A DNA stretch of 64,000 nucleotides from Herminiimonas arsenitoxidans (GCF_900130075.1 NZ_LT671418.1:682001-746000), one strand, 5' to 3'. Positions 14,148-24,310 are shown, counted from the first letter of the stretch. Made by a program: numbers and translations. The notes: a model not told the origin generated them from the letters alone.

Positions 14148-17100
14148 ATGTTAGAGAAGATAGTTCGCGCTGCTCTGCAGCAGCGACTGATCATTGTCGT
14201 CCTGGCAGCCATCGCCCTGATCATCGGGCTGGATGCTATGCGCAAGTTGTCGGTCGATGCCTTCCCTGACGTTACCAACGTTCAGGTCCAAATTGCTACC
14301 GATGCTACTGGCCGCTCACCTGAAGAGGTCGAGCGTTTCGTGACGGTACCGATTGAAATCGCCATGACCGGTCTGCCGGGAATGGAAGAAATGCGCTCGC
14401 TCAACAAACCGGGCTTGTCGCTGATCACACTAGTCTTTACCGATGCCACCGACGTGTATTTCGCACGACAGCTGGTGATGGAACGGCTCATCGAAATCGC
14501 TGCACGCATGCCCACTGGCGTCACGCCAGTATTGGGTCCGGTGTCCACTGGTCTGGGTGAGGTTTACCAGTACACACTCGACAAACCAGATGATGGTGAC
14601 CGCGAGTTAACACAGAAGGAACTGACCGAGCGACGTATCGTGCAGGACTGGATGGTACGACCATTGCTGCGCTCGATTCCACAAGTAGCGGAAATCAACT
14701 CGCAAGGTGGCTACGTCAAGCAGTATCAGGTGCTGGTCAATCCTGATCGCATGAGCCATTACGGTATTTCGCTCAAGCAGGTGTACGAAGCGTTGGCGCG
14801 CAACAATGCCAACTCGGGCGGTGGCATTCTGCCTCACTATGCGGAGCAATATCTGATCCGTGGCGTGGGTCTGATCGAGAATCTGGATGACATCCGCAAT
14901 ATCGTATTGACCGAGTCCAACGGCACACCCGTCTACATTCGTGACGTTGCTCAAGTCAGTATGGGACATGAAGTTCGCTACGGCGCTCTGGTCAAGAATG
15001 GTGTTACCGAGTCCGTAGGTGGCATCGTGATGATGATGCGTGGCGGTAACGCCAAGGAAGTCGTGTCGCGCATCAAGGATCGCGTGGCTGAAATCAACAA
15101 GGCAGGCATGTTGCCGGATGGTTTGCAGATCGTGCCCTACTACGACCGCAGCGAATTAGTGGATGCTGCTTTATGGACCGTCGCCAAGGTCTTGCTGGAA
15201 GGCGTGGCACTGGTGGTCATCATCTTGCTGGTATTCCTCGGGGACATACGGTCGTCAGTGATCGTCGTCGCCACCTTGATACTGACGCCTTTGCTGACTT
15301 TCTTCGTCATGAACCGGTTTGGCATCTCCGCCAACCTGATGTCGCTAGGTGGTTTGGCGGTGGCGATCGGGCTGATGGTGGATGGCTCAGTGGTCGTGGT
15401 AGAGAACGCTTTCGGACATTTGGGGCAGCCCAATAAATACGGCAAGAGCAAGATACAAATCATACTGAAAGCAGTGATTGAAGTGGCAACGCCGGTGGTA
15501 TTCGGCATCGGCATCATCATCCTGGTATTCCTGCCTTTGATGACGCTCAAGGGTATGGAAGGCAAGATGTTTGCGCCGCTGGCGTTCACCATTGCGATTG
15601 CACTGGCGATTTCCTTGCTGCTGTCGTTGACGCTGACCCCGGTGCTGTCTTCTTATCTGCTCAAAGGTGGTGCCGAACATGACACGCGCCTGGTTGGTTT
15701 CCTGAAAAAACACTACCTGCGCATGCTCGACTGGGTATTGGCCAATGCCAAGAAAACCGTATTGTTCTCAGTACTGGCTTTCGTTGCCGCGGTAGGCATG
15801 CTGCCGTTGCTAGGCACAGCCTTTATCCCGGAAATGAAGGAAGGTTCACTGGTGCCGGGTATCAATCGTGTGCCGAACATCTCGCTGGAAGAATCCATCG
15901 CACTCGAGAAGCAAGCGATGGGCATCATCATGAAAGTACCTGGCGTGAAGTCTGCCATTTCGGGTGTAGGTCGTGGCGAAAGTCCGGCTGATCCGCAAGC
16001 GCAGAATGAATCGACTCCGATTGTCAGCCTGAAACCGCAAGATGAATGGCCTGATGGCTGGACCCAGGATACGATCGCCAGAGAAATCAAGAAGCGGCTG
16101 GAGGTTATCCCAAGCGCGCAAATCATCATGGCGCAACCGATTTCGGATCGCGTGGATGAAATGGTGACCGGCGTACGCTCTGACGTCGCAGTCAAAATAT
16201 TCGGCGAAGACCTGGATCGCTTATTGGAGAAAGCCCACGAAATTGCACGTGTGGCCGAAACGGTAACCGGTGCACGCGACATTCGAGTAGATCGCGTCAG
16301 TGGCCAACAATACTTGTCGATCAATATCGATCGACAAGCGATCGCGCGCTACGGCCTGAACGTGTCCGATATCAATGACGTCATCGAAGTAGCCATCGCC
16401 GGTAAAGAAGCGACAGATGTCTACGAAGGTGAACGACGCTTCTCGGCTGCCGTCAGGTTGCCTGAAAACTTCCGCGGCAACGTGCAAGAGATCAAGCAGA
16501 TCATGCTGACTACGCCGAATGGTGCGCGCGTGCCTTTGGATAGTCTTGCTCACATCGAGGTGCGCGACGGACCGGCTCAGATCAGCCGCGAAGGTGGCAA
16601 ACGTCGTGTGGTGGTGGCGATCAACGTACAGGATCGCGATCTGGGTAGTTTCGTAGCGGAACTGCAGCAAGTTGTGCAAGGCAAGATACAACTGCCTCCT
16701 GGCTACTACCTCGAATGGGGTGGTCAGTTCCAGAACATGGAACGTGCACTGGGTCACCTTGCAGTCATCGTCCCGGCGACAGTAGCGGCAATTTTCTTCC
16801 TGCTGTTCCTGCTGTTTAAATCGGTACGCTACGCGACACTCATCATTACCGTACTGCCCTTTGCTTCGATCGGCGGCATCATCGGCCTCTTCGTTACCGG
16901 CGAATATCTGTCGGTACCAGCGTCGGTCGGCTTCATTGCCTTGTGGGGTATCGCGGTGCTTAACGGCGTTGTGATGGTGTCTTACATTAAGAAGCTGCGC
17001 ACTGAGGGCTTGAGCATTGCAGACGCGGTGGTACAAGGCGCAACCATGCGTTTCCGTCCGGTCATGATGACGGCCACAGTCGCGATGCTGGGACTGGTGC

Positions 17101-17249
17101 CCTTCCTGTTCGCAACTGGCCCTGGTTCGGAAGTACAGCGTCCGTTGGCAGTCGTCGTGATTGGCGGCTTGATCACATGTACCGCGCTGACCTTGCTGGT
17201 ACTGCCTACCTTGTATCGCTGGTTCGATGATGAAGAAGGCGAAGCCTGA
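14148..17249 (+). CDS. czcA: CzcA/CusA-family heavy-metal RND efflux pump
   Basis: The 1,033-residue inner-membrane pump is of the heavy-metal efflux subfamily of RND transporters, exporting metal cations in exchange for protons. It has twelve membrane helices and two large periplasmic loops. The helix 4 signature reads GGLAVAIGLMVDGSVVVVEN, with Asp412 and Glu419 in the proton-relay positions. The DFG Asp of CzcA-type zinc/cobalt/cadmium pumps is absent, and GAMVDAA of CusA-type copper/silver pumps is not matched either, so the cation is not predictable; Zn, Co, Cd or Ni are all possible. ATG 14148 follows AGGAG at 14136-14140; the longer frame from 14076 lies inside czcB and is not used. 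Confidence 0.88.
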   Translation: MLEKIVRAALQQRLIIVVLAAIALIIGLDAMRKLSVDAFPDVTNVQVQIATDATGRSPEEVERFVTVPIEIAMTGLPGMEEMRSLNKPGLSLITLVFTDATDVYFARQLVMERLIEIAARMPTGVTPVLGPVSTGLGEVYQYTLDKPDDGDRELTQKELTERRIVQDWMVRPLLRSIPQVAEINSQGGYVKQYQVLVNPDRMSHYGISLKQVYEALARNNANSGGGILPHYAEQYLIRGVGLIENLDDIRNIVLTESNGTPVYIRDVAQVSMGHEVRYGALVKNGVTESVGGIVMMMRGGNAKEVVSRIKDRVAEINKAGMLPDGLQIVPYYDRSELVDAALWTVAKVLLEGVALVVIILLVFLGDIRSSVIVVATLILTPLLTFFVMNRFGISANLMSLGGLAVAIGLMVDGSVVVVENAFGHLGQPNKYGKSKIQIILKAVIEVATPVVFGIGIIILVFLPLMTLKGMEGKMFAPLAFTIAIALAISLLLSLTLTPVLSSYLLKGGAEHDTRLVGFLKKHYLRMLDWVLANAKKTVLFSVLAFVAAVGMLPLLGTAFIPEMKEGSLVPGINRVPNISLEESIALEKQAMGIIMKVPGVKSAISGVGRGESPADPQAQNESTPIVSLKPQDEWPDGWTQDTIAREIKKRLEVIPSAQIIMAQPISDRVDEMVTGVRSDVAVKIFGEDLDRLLEKAHEIARVAETVTGARDIRVDRVSGQQYLSINIDRQAIARYGLNVSDINDVIEVAIAGKEATDVYEGERRFSAAVRLPENFRGNVQEIKQIMLTTPNGARVPLDSLAHIEVRDGPAQISREGGKRRVVVAINVQDRDLGSFVAELQQVVQGKIQLPPGYYLEWGGQFQNMERALGHLAVIVPATVAAIFFLLFLLFKSVRYATLIITVLPFASIGGIIGLFVTGEYLSVPASVGFIALWGIAVLNGVVMVSYIKKLRTEGLSIADAVVQGATMRFRPVMMTATVAMLGLVPFLFATGPGSEVQRPLAVVVIGGLITCTALTLLVLPTLYRWFDDEEGEA

Positions 17250-17266
17250 TCTGCAATCTTGAGCAT

Positions 17267-17290
17267 GGCGTCGCCGTAGATGGCGACGCC
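17267..17290 (+). terminator. GC-rich hairpin between the pump gene and the PII-like gene
   Basis: GGCGTCGCC, six-base loop, GGCGACGCC forms a perfect 9-bp stem. There is no T run, so it is more likely a transcript-stabilising or attenuating hairpin that lowers expression of the PII-like gene relative to the pump than a full terminator. Confidence 0.5.
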
Positions 17291-17322
17291 TATCGTTTCA
17301 TACTGAACATAGGAGTCAGAAC

Positions 17323-17646
17323 ATGAAAGAAATCAAAGCCATTATTCGTCCGGCGCGTCTGGACGATGTGCGTGAAGCCTTGGGGCAAGTAGTCGGATTC
17401 CCCGGCATGACCATCACGCAAGTGGAAGGCTGCAGCTCCCCTGCACGGCATCAGCCGCATAACCTGAAGGAAGAGTTGCTCGATTATTCACCGAAGGTAC
17501 GTATCGATATCATCGTTGACGATCAATACGCGCAAGCCGTGTACGACACCATCAAGAGTGTCGGCTCGACCAAGCACATAGGCGACGGCATCGTATGGAT
17601 CACCACAGTAGATCAATTCGATTACATCTGGCAGCCGGAATCTTAG
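17323..17646 (+). CDS. PII-like signalling protein linked to metal efflux (PII-NG type)
   Basis: This 107-residue protein has the PII/GlnB fold: MKEIKAIIRPARLDDVREAL at the start, a T-loop region (about 36-55), PKVRIDIIVDD, and the B-loop-like STKHIGDGIVWI (82-93). The Tyr51 that is uridylylated in GlnB is replaced (Asn in the equivalent place), so regulation by GlnD is not expected. PII variants of this kind sit next to heavy-metal RND operons in proteobacteria (the PII-NG group), and a role in sensing or controlling efflux is presumed but unproven. It lies 73 bases after the pump gene and is followed by a strong terminator, so it is the last gene of the operon. Confidence 0.82.
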   Translation: MKEIKAIIRPARLDDVREALGQVVGFPGMTITQVEGCSSPARHQPHNLKEELLDYSPKVRIDIIVDDQYAQAVYDTIKSVGSTKHIGDGIVWITTVDQFDYIWQPES

Positions 17647-17690
17647 TGCTGCGAGTTTAAGCTTGGTGCACTAGTCAATTGTTTTTCAAA

Positions 17691-17718
17691 ACGCCTGCTG
17701 ATTGCAGGCGTTTTTTTT
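17691..17718 (+). terminator. Rho-independent terminator of the metal-efflux operon
   Basis: ACGCCTGC (17691-17698), loop TGATT, GCAGGCGT (17704-17711), then seven further T. The perfect 8-bp stem with T run lies 45 bases after the PII-like gene. Confidence 0.9.
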
Positions 17719-18314
17719 ACATCATGCGGACTCTTGCCTGACCGCTATCTCACTTTACCCTCGGGATCTTTTTCAACCCGGCACTACTCTATGTAACGAT
17801 GTCGTCACGGTCTGCATCGAGAATAGGAAGTATTAGCGGTTCATAAAACAAATCGCCAGATTTGGCGTATATTCATCCAAACGTTGTCGAGACAGTATCA
17901 ACCTGCCTCATTAGTTCCGGGAAGCGCTCCCTGGGCAGTCGCAATTTACCAGTGGATCGTCGGTGTTCATCGTCAAAAAATGAGCCTTGCATGCCAGAGA
18001 TCGAGCTTATTCAGTTACGAACTAACAGCGGCACACTCACAACACTGCGTGCGATGTCTTACATCGCCATCGCGCAACAAGTCCCCATTTCAAGTATTTC
18101 TGCTTCTGTTGACCGCATCCATGCTGTCCAGGCAGCAAAAAACACACGACTTATTCCATCTCAAGACACTTTGCTCCAAAACAGGATGGCAAAGTGCTTG
18201 CGTACGTCGGTAGACATGCCAGACAGCAATACCAACCGTAAGCGTTATATAACGCCGAAAATTAGCGTCACTCTCCACAGTTAACGTCCATCAACAAACC
18301 ACACGGAAGAAGGT
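17719..18314 (+). other. Intergenic region before the MexHI-like operon
   Basis: About 600 bases. Open frames of 109 and 140 codons overlap here in different frames, but neither has a ribosome-binding site, domain features or normal codon use, so I do not call them. CGCCA-GATT-TGGCG (17854-17867) is a small inverted repeat that could be an operator. GAAGAAGG at 18305-18312 is the ribosome-binding region of the next gene. The stretch might hold decayed coding DNA, but no family could be recognised. Confidence 0.35.
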
Positions 18315-19871
18315 ATGAACTCCACTACCCGCCTGCCAGCACCGCGCCGAACACGTATCGCTGCCTGCATAGCCGTGGCACTACTTGCTGGCTGTGCCGT
18401 TGGACCTGATTTCAAAGAGCCAGAAGCACCCAAGGTCGCTGATACTAGTCGGCCTTACACGACTAAGCCATTGCCGGCACAGACTGTCAGTGCGCCAGTT
18501 GTTGGTGGCAACGCTCAAAGCTTCGTCAACGAGCAAGATATTCCTGCGCAATGGTGGGAAGTATTTCACTCAGAACCATTGGATCGCTTGATACGTTCAG
18601 CACTGACGCGCAGTCCAACGCTTGCTTCGGCTCAGGCGGCACTGCGGCAAGCACAGGCATCGTATGAGGCTACGGTCGGCAACAAGCTTTTCCCTAGCGT
18701 CTCCGCGCAGATTGGCCCGACGCGGCAGAAAGTCTCTCCGATTACGAGTGGCACAGCGAACGGCGGGATATATACCTTGTATAACGCCTCGGTAAATGTC
18801 TCCTACAACATCGATGTCTTCGGCGCGACACGGCGTGACCTCGAAGGCTTGCAAGCCGCAATTGATTATCAGCGTTACCAAGTTGAGGCGGCCTATTTGA
18901 GTTTGACTGCGAATCTGGTCACAACGGCAGTGCAGGAAGCCTCATTGCGTGCGCAAATACAAGCCACGCGCGAAGTGATAGATGCGCAATCCCAATCACT
19001 CACCATCGTCGAAAATCAGGCGAAACTTGGCGCCATCCCGCGCTCGACTTTATTGGCGCAGCGTACGCAATTAGCACAAACGCTAGCAACGCTGCCGGCA
19101 CTTGAAAGCGCATTGGCACAGACACGCAATCAACTTGCTGTGTACGCAGGCCGTTTGCCTAACGATGATGGATTGCCTGAATTTTCACTGGCGTCGCTAC
19201 AGTTACCACGAGAGTTGCCGGTGAGCCTGCCGTCATCACTAGTGCGTCAGCGTCCGGACATACGTGCCAGCGAAGCCTTGCTGCATCAAGCCAGCGCACA
19301 AGTCGGTGTCGCCACGGCCAATATGTATCCGCAGATTACATTGAGCGGCAGCGTTGGCTCGCAGAGTCTGACATTCGGCAATTTGTTTACTGCAGGTAGC
19401 GGCGTTTGGAGCATAGGCGGAAGTTTGTTGCAGCCTATCTTCAATGGTGGCGCTCTACGTGCGCAAAAACGCGGTGCGGTCGCAGCGTTTGAACAGGCAC
19501 AAGCGCAGTATCAACAAACCGTCCTCAACGCATTCCTGAACGTATCCAACACGCTGCAAGCTCTGGATAGTGATGCCCAGACTTTGCAAGCACAAGCCGA
19601 GGCCGCATCACTGGCACGTCAACAGCTTGATCTGGTATCGGGTCAATACAAGCTGGGCGCGATCAGTTATCTATCCCTGCTGGATGCGCAACGTACTTAC
19701 CAGCAAACACAGATCTCGCTGGCGCAAGCACAGGCAGCGCGTTATTCAGATACAGCAGCCCTGTTCCAGGCGCTGGGCGGTGGCTGGTGGAATCGTCCAG
19801 AACTGGCTCAAGTGCCAGCCACGACCACCGTGGACGGCACGATATCTGACGCCAAGCCGCCCTCCCCGTAA
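18315..19871 (+). CDS. NodT-family outer-membrane efflux lipoprotein
   Basis: The 518-residue TolC-like channel is of the NodT/OprM group. A lipoprotein signal with LLAGCAVGPDF (Cys near residue 27) is followed by the typical linker and SFVNEQDIPAQWWEVF. The two outer-membrane-efflux repeats contain LVRQRPDIRASEALLHQASAQVGVA, NMYPQITLSGSVG and QYKLGAISYLSLLDAQ. It forms the outer-membrane exit for the adaptor and pump encoded next. Gene order is channel, adaptor, pump, unlike the usual adaptor, pump, channel order, which the third RND operon in this window follows. A 56-base gap separates it from the adaptor gene. Confidence 0.88.
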   Translation: MNSTTRLPAPRRTRIAACIAVALLAGCAVGPDFKEPEAPKVADTSRPYTTKPLPAQTVSAPVVGGNAQSFVNEQDIPAQWWEVFHSEPLDRLIRSALTRSPTLASAQAALRQAQASYEATVGNKLFPSVSAQIGPTRQKVSPITSGTANGGIYTLYNASVNVSYNIDVFGATRRDLEGLQAAIDYQRYQVEAAYLSLTANLVTTAVQEASLRAQIQATREVIDAQSQSLTIVENQAKLGAIPRSTLLAQRTQLAQTLATLPALESALAQTRNQLAVYAGRLPNDDGLPEFSLASLQLPRELPVSLPSSLVRQRPDIRASEALLHQASAQVGVATANMYPQITLSGSVGSQSLTFGNLFTAGSGVWSIGGSLLQPIFNGGALRAQKRGAVAAFEQAQAQYQQTVLNAFLNVSNTLQALDSDAQTLQAQAEAASLARQQLDLVSGQYKLGAISYLSLLDAQRTYQQTQISLAQAQAARYSDTAALFQALGGGWWNRPELAQVPATTTVDGTISDAKPPSP

Positions 19872-19927
19872 CGCTGGCTAAAAGCTGCACATTTTTGAAA
19901 AAATCGATGCATGAACCGTCTTGAAAG

Positions 19928-21106
19928 ATGACCATGAAAAAACGAATAATCATCATGTTGGTAGCTGTGCTGGTATTGGTTGCGCTGCTGGCTTTGGGCT
20001 TCTATTTTCATATTCAAAAATTGATCGCCTCTGCGCCTAAAGCTGGCCCGCAGACGGTGACAGCAATGAAAGTGCAATTGCTTGAATGGCAGCCGCAACT
20101 GGCAGCAGTCGGCACGCTTAGCGCAGTACGCGGCGTGGATGTGACGACAGAGATTGCCGGTCTGGTGACCAACGTGAATTTCAAGTCAGGTCAGGAAGTC
20201 GAAGCTGGTGCCGTGCTGGTGCAATTGAATGCCGATGCCGATATCGCGCAATTGCAATCACTGCAGGCAGCAGCAGAATTGTCGGCCAGCGTACTGGCAC
20301 GTGACAAGCAGCAGTTCGCAGTGCAAGCCATCAGCCAGGCGCAATTGGATGGTGATGTCGCAGATCTAAAAGGAAAACGCGCGCTGGCCGCACAACAGGC
20401 TGCGCTGATTGCGAAAAAAACGATACGCGCACCGTTCGCCGGCAAGCTCGGTATCACGACCGTCAATCCCGGCCAGTATCTGAATCCTGGCGACAAGGTT
20501 GTGACTCTGCAGCGTATCAATCCTATCTACGTCACTTTTTACCTGCCGCAAAAACAAGTCAGCAAATTATCCTTGGGACAAAAGGTTAACGTCACCACAG
20601 ACGGCTTCCCAGATCAGCTATTCCCAGGCCAAATCACGGCCATCAGTCCCAAGGTTGATACAACAACCAGTAATTTGCAGATACAAGCCACGCTGACGAA
20701 TGCCGAGCGCCAATTATTGCCGGGCATGTTTGCCAGCGCCAATGTCGATGTCGGTGAAAAGAAAAGCTATCTGACCTTGCCGCAAACAGCGATCACCTAC
20801 AACCCATACGGTTCGACGGTTTTCATCGTGAAAGACGCTGGTGAAAAAGCGCCTGAAGGCAAAACTGACGACAAAAAAGCACCAGCGCCTGCAACACCTG
20901 CTGCCACTAGCGGCCTGGTTGTACAACAAGTCTTCGTGACTACCGGCGAAACGCGTGGTGATCAGGTCGCGATTCTGCAAGGTCTGAAGGAAGGCCAGCA
21001 AGTTGTCACCAGCGGTCAGGTTAAATTGAAAAACGGTACGTCGGTGGTGATAGATAACACGGTACAGCCGGAGAACAATCCGAACCCTGCTCCGCAAGAG
21101 AAGTGA
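19928..21106 (+). CDS. RND periplasmic adaptor, MexH-like
   Basis: The 392-residue membrane-fusion protein has a single N-terminal hydrophobic anchor (about residues 6-25), with no lipobox. Its lipoyl halves contain ITAGLVTNVNFKSGQEVEAGAVLVQL-type motifs and IRAPFAGKLGI. A barrel domain follows (NPIYVTFYLPQKQ), and the membrane-proximal domain carries an Ala/Pro/Lys-rich insertion (about 305-330). Short helical hairpin and overall layout resemble MexH and related adaptors of the MexGHI-OpmD type. It links the pump to the NodT-type channel. It ends ten bases before the pump start. Confidence 0.83.
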   Translation: MTMKKRIIIMLVAVLVLVALLALGFYFHIQKLIASAPKAGPQTVTAMKVQLLEWQPQLAAVGTLSAVRGVDVTTEIAGLVTNVNFKSGQEVEAGAVLVQLNADADIAQLQSLQAAAELSASVLARDKQQFAVQAISQAQLDGDVADLKGKRALAAQQAALIAKKTIRAPFAGKLGITTVNPGQYLNPGDKVVTLQRINPIYVTFYLPQKQVSKLSLGQKVNVTTDGFPDQLFPGQITAISPKVDTTTSNLQIQATLTNAERQLLPGMFASANVDVGEKKSYLTLPQTAITYNPYGSTVFIVKDAGEKAPEGKTDDKKAPAPATPAATSGLVVQQVFVTTGETRGDQVAILQGLKEGQQVVTSGQVKLKNGTSVVIDNTVQPENNPNPAPQEK

Positions 21107-21116
21107 GGCCAGCACC

Positions 21117-24100
21117 ATGAACTTCACCGACATCTTTATTCGCCGGCCGGTCCTTGCCATCGTTGTGAGCCTCTTGCTTGTCGTACTCGGCATGCGCTCG
21201 CTCTTCAGTTTGCCTATTAATCAATATCCGAAAACGCAGAATGCGGTCGTGACCATTTCCACGACCTATTTCGGCGCTGACGCACAAACCATCGCCGGTT
21301 TCATCACGCAACCGCTGGAAGGCGCCATCGCACAGGCGCAGGGTATCGACTATCTATCGTCGTCCAGCACCAGCGGTGTCTCCACGATTACGGCTACCTT
21401 GCGTTTGAATTACGATGCCAACCGCGCATTGACGGAGATCAGCAGTCAGGTCAACTCAGTCAAGAATCAATTGCCGGTACAAGCACAAGCGCCAGTGTTG
21501 ACGGTGGCCACTGGTCAAACGACAGATGCCATGTATATCGGCTTCTATAGCGATACCTTGCCGACCAATAACGTGACGGACTTTTTGTCGCGGGTCGTGA
21601 CGCCTAAACTCAATTCAATACAAGGCGTACAAAATGCCGAACTGCTCGGTGCACGCTTGTTCGCATTACGTGCATGGCTGGATACGAAAAAACTGGCGGG
21701 TCACGGTTTGACGCCGGCCGACATCAGCGCATCGCTGGCGAACAATAACTACCTGGCTGCGCTCGGTGTGTCCAAAGGTCAGATGGTGACGGTGCCGCTG
21801 ACAGCCGGCACCGATTTGCACTCTGTGGAGGAGTTCAAGAAACTCATCGTCTCACGCAGTGGAGATTCCATCGTACGTCTGGAAGATGTGGCAACGGTGA
21901 CGCTGGGTTCTGAAAACTACGACTTTAACGTTGCCTTTAGCGGCGTACGTTCCGTTTTCGTCGGTATCAAAGTTGCACCTGAAGCCAATGTGCTCGACGT
22001 TGCCAAACGCGTACGTGAAGCCTTCCCTGAACTGCGCGATCAATTGCCGGCAGGCGTAACCGGCGAGATAGTCTACGATTCCACCGAGTTCATTAGTACA
22101 TCGATTACAGAGGTCATCAAGACCTTGGTAGAAGCACTGCTGATTGTGACTGTCGTCATTTATCTCTTCCTCGGCAGCTTCCGCGCCGTTGCGGTGCCGG
22201 TGATTGCAATGCCCTTGTCGCTGATCGGTACCTTCTTCGTGATGCTGATGTTCGGCTATTCGATCAATTTGCTGACTCTACTTGCGCTTGTGCTAGCGAT
22301 CGGGCTGGTGGTCGATGATGCGATTATCGTCGTCGAGAACGTGGACCGACACATGATGGAGGAACACAAGACACCGTGGGAGGCATCGCTCATCGCGGCG
22401 CGAGAGCTTGGTAGCCCGATTATCGCGATGACCATCGTGCTCATTGCGGTGTACGTTCCGATTGGCTTTCAAGGCGGTTTGACCGGTGCGCTATTTACTG
22501 AATTCGCCTTCACGCTGGCGGGTGCTGTAGCAGTGTCAGGCATAGTCGCGCTGACCTTGTCACCGATGATGTGTTCACGCTTCTTCAAGCCTAGCCAGGA
22601 TGAAGGCAAGTTTGCCAAGAAGATCAATCACATCTTTGAACGTGTACAGGGCAGCTATCGCCGCTTATTGCACACGTTGCTGGATACATGGCCTGTGCTG
22701 ATTTTGATGGGCGTCATATTAAGTGTCTTGCTGATTGTGATGTTCAAGATGGCGCAATCCGAACTGGCGCCGGAAGAAGATCAAGGCATCGTCTTGTCAC
22801 AAGTGGTCGGCCCGCCAACAGCAACGGCCAACCAGATGCAAACCTATGCGGGACAGGTTTTCAATGTTGCCAAAAGCGCGCCTGAATACAGTCAGATGTT
22901 CCAGTTAACCGGTGTCCCTTCTATCAACGCCGGTATCGGTGGTGTGTTGTTGAAACCCTGGGATCAACGCACGCGTAGTGCTCATGAGATTCAACTTGAT
23001 CTGCAAGCACAGTGGAATAAAATCGCCGGTGCACGTGTCGCGGCCTTTCAGTTTCCTGCCTTGCCGGGTGCTTCAGGTTTGCCGGTACAGTTTGTCATCA
23101 GTAGTACCGAACCGTTCCAGAACCTGAATACCGTTGCGCAGCAGGTGCTGGCGAAAGCGCAAGCTTCGGGCAAATTCTATTTTATTGATACCGACTTGAA
23201 GATTGATCAACCACAGGCAACAGTCGTGGTGAATCGCGATATGGTCGCCGCCTTGGGCATGACGCAGCAGGATGTGGGTGCCGCACTCGGTGCAGGCCTG
23301 GGTGGTGGTTACGTCAACTACTTCTCGATTGCCGGACGTTCATACAAGGTAATCCCGCAAGTGCTGCAAGTTGATCGCCTGAATCCTGATGACGTACTCG
23401 ACTTTTACATCAAGACACCAAGCGCGGGCTTGATACTGGCCAGCACCATCGCCAGCATACGATACGACGTCGTGCCGGAATCGATCAATCGCTTCCAGCA
23501 ACTTAACTCGGCAACGATCTCCGGCGTCTCTGGCGCATCGCAAGGTGATGCGTTGCAGATACTGCGTGACGCAGTCAAGGAAGTGGCCCCTAGCGGTTAC
23601 TACGTCGATTACTCGGGCCAATCACGCCAGTTCATCAAGGAATCTGGTGGTTTCCTGGTGACGATGATATTTGCGGTGATCATCGTCTTCCTTGCACTGG
23701 CTGCGCAGTTCGAGAGTTTCCGCGATCCTATTGTGATTCTGGTTTCAGTGCCGCTGGCATTGTTTGGTGCGATGATCTTTATCTTCCTTGGCTTCGCCTC
23801 GATGAATATTTACACCGAGGTTGGGCTGGTGACACTCATGGGCTTGATTAGTAAGCACGGCATCTTGATTGTCGAGGTTGCGAATCAATTGCAAAAAACC
23901 GGCAAGAGCAAGCGCGAGTCGATTGAAGAAGCTGCCAGCATCCGCTTGCGCCCTATCCTGATGACAACTGCGGCTATGGTGTTCGGTGTTATACCGCTGG
24001 TGATTGCATCAGGTGCAGGCGCAGCAGGACGACATGCGATGGGCTTGGTGATTTTCACCGGCTTGTCTATCGGTACGCTCTTCACCTTGTTTGTTGTTCC

Positions 24101-24203
24101 TGCGATGTATCTCTTCATCGGCACAGATCACAGCAAACAAATTGCCAAGGAAAAACTGGCACATCCAGATACGCCAGCGCCCGTAGCGACGCCGGCTGAA
24201 TGA
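21117..24203 (+). CDS. RND multidrug efflux pump, MexI-like
   Basis: The 1,028-residue inner-membrane proton/drug antiporter is of the HAE RND group. It starts MNFTDIFIRRPVLAIVVSLL. The helix 4 motif GLVVDDAIIVVEN has the two adjacent Asp of the proton relay, and the second half has a repeat with GLISKHGILIVEVANQL. The periplasmic loop wording (YPKTQNAVVTISTTYFGADAQTI shape) is of the MexI/TriC-like type. Substrates in this group are hydrophobic compounds, dyes, some antibiotics and signalling molecules; the actual substrate is unknown. It is followed by a strong terminator, which ends the three-gene operon. No regulatory gene lies next to it. Confidence 0.88.
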   Translation: MNFTDIFIRRPVLAIVVSLLLVVLGMRSLFSLPINQYPKTQNAVVTISTTYFGADAQTIAGFITQPLEGAIAQAQGIDYLSSSSTSGVSTITATLRLNYDANRALTEISSQVNSVKNQLPVQAQAPVLTVATGQTTDAMYIGFYSDTLPTNNVTDFLSRVVTPKLNSIQGVQNAELLGARLFALRAWLDTKKLAGHGLTPADISASLANNNYLAALGVSKGQMVTVPLTAGTDLHSVEEFKKLIVSRSGDSIVRLEDVATVTLGSENYDFNVAFSGVRSVFVGIKVAPEANVLDVAKRVREAFPELRDQLPAGVTGEIVYDSTEFISTSITEVIKTLVEALLIVTVVIYLFLGSFRAVAVPVIAMPLSLIGTFFVMLMFGYSINLLTLLALVLAIGLVVDDAIIVVENVDRHMMEEHKTPWEASLIAARELGSPIIAMTIVLIAVYVPIGFQGGLTGALFTEFAFTLAGAVAVSGIVALTLSPMMCSRFFKPSQDEGKFAKKINHIFERVQGSYRRLLHTLLDTWPVLILMGVILSVLLIVMFKMAQSELAPEEDQGIVLSQVVGPPTATANQMQTYAGQVFNVAKSAPEYSQMFQLTGVPSINAGIGGVLLKPWDQRTRSAHEIQLDLQAQWNKIAGARVAAFQFPALPGASGLPVQFVISSTEPFQNLNTVAQQVLAKAQASGKFYFIDTDLKIDQPQATVVVNRDMVAALGMTQQDVGAALGAGLGGGYVNYFSIAGRSYKVIPQVLQVDRLNPDDVLDFYIKTPSAGLILASTIASIRYDVVPESINRFQQLNSATISGVSGASQGDALQILRDAVKEVAPSGYYVDYSGQSRQFIKESGGFLVTMIFAVIIVFLALAAQFESFRDPIVILVSVPLALFGAMIFIFLGFASMNIYTEVGLVTLMGLISKHGILIVEVANQLQKTGKSKRESIEEAASIRLRPILMTTAAMVFGVIPLVIASGAGAAGRHAMGLVIFTGLSIGTLFTLFVVPAMYLFIGTDHSKQIAKEKLAHPDTPAPVATPAE

Positions 24204-24218
24204 GCTAGAACCTCTTAT

Positions 24219-24256
24219 GCCAGTCGCACATCCTTGATGTGCGACTGGCTTTTCTT
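24219..24256 (+). terminator. Rho-independent terminator of the MexHI-like operon
   Basis: GCCAGTCGCACATC, loop CTT, GATGTGCGACTGGC forms a perfect 14-bp stem followed by TTTTCTT, 15 bases after the pump stop codon. Confidence 0.93.
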
Positions 24257-24310
24257 ATACGCCTTTGCGTGCAAGCACCGTACAATTACTTCAAACATCA
24301 GGAGGATTTC

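Noticed and set aside
16221..17036. A 271-codon minus-strand frame in czcA
   Set aside because: Antisense shadow rich in His/Arg/Gln; the sense strand is a complete RND pump.
17862..18284. A 140-codon open frame between the PII-like gene and the second RND operon
   Set aside because: TTG start, no ribosome-binding site, no domain pattern, and it overlaps another equally unsupported frame.
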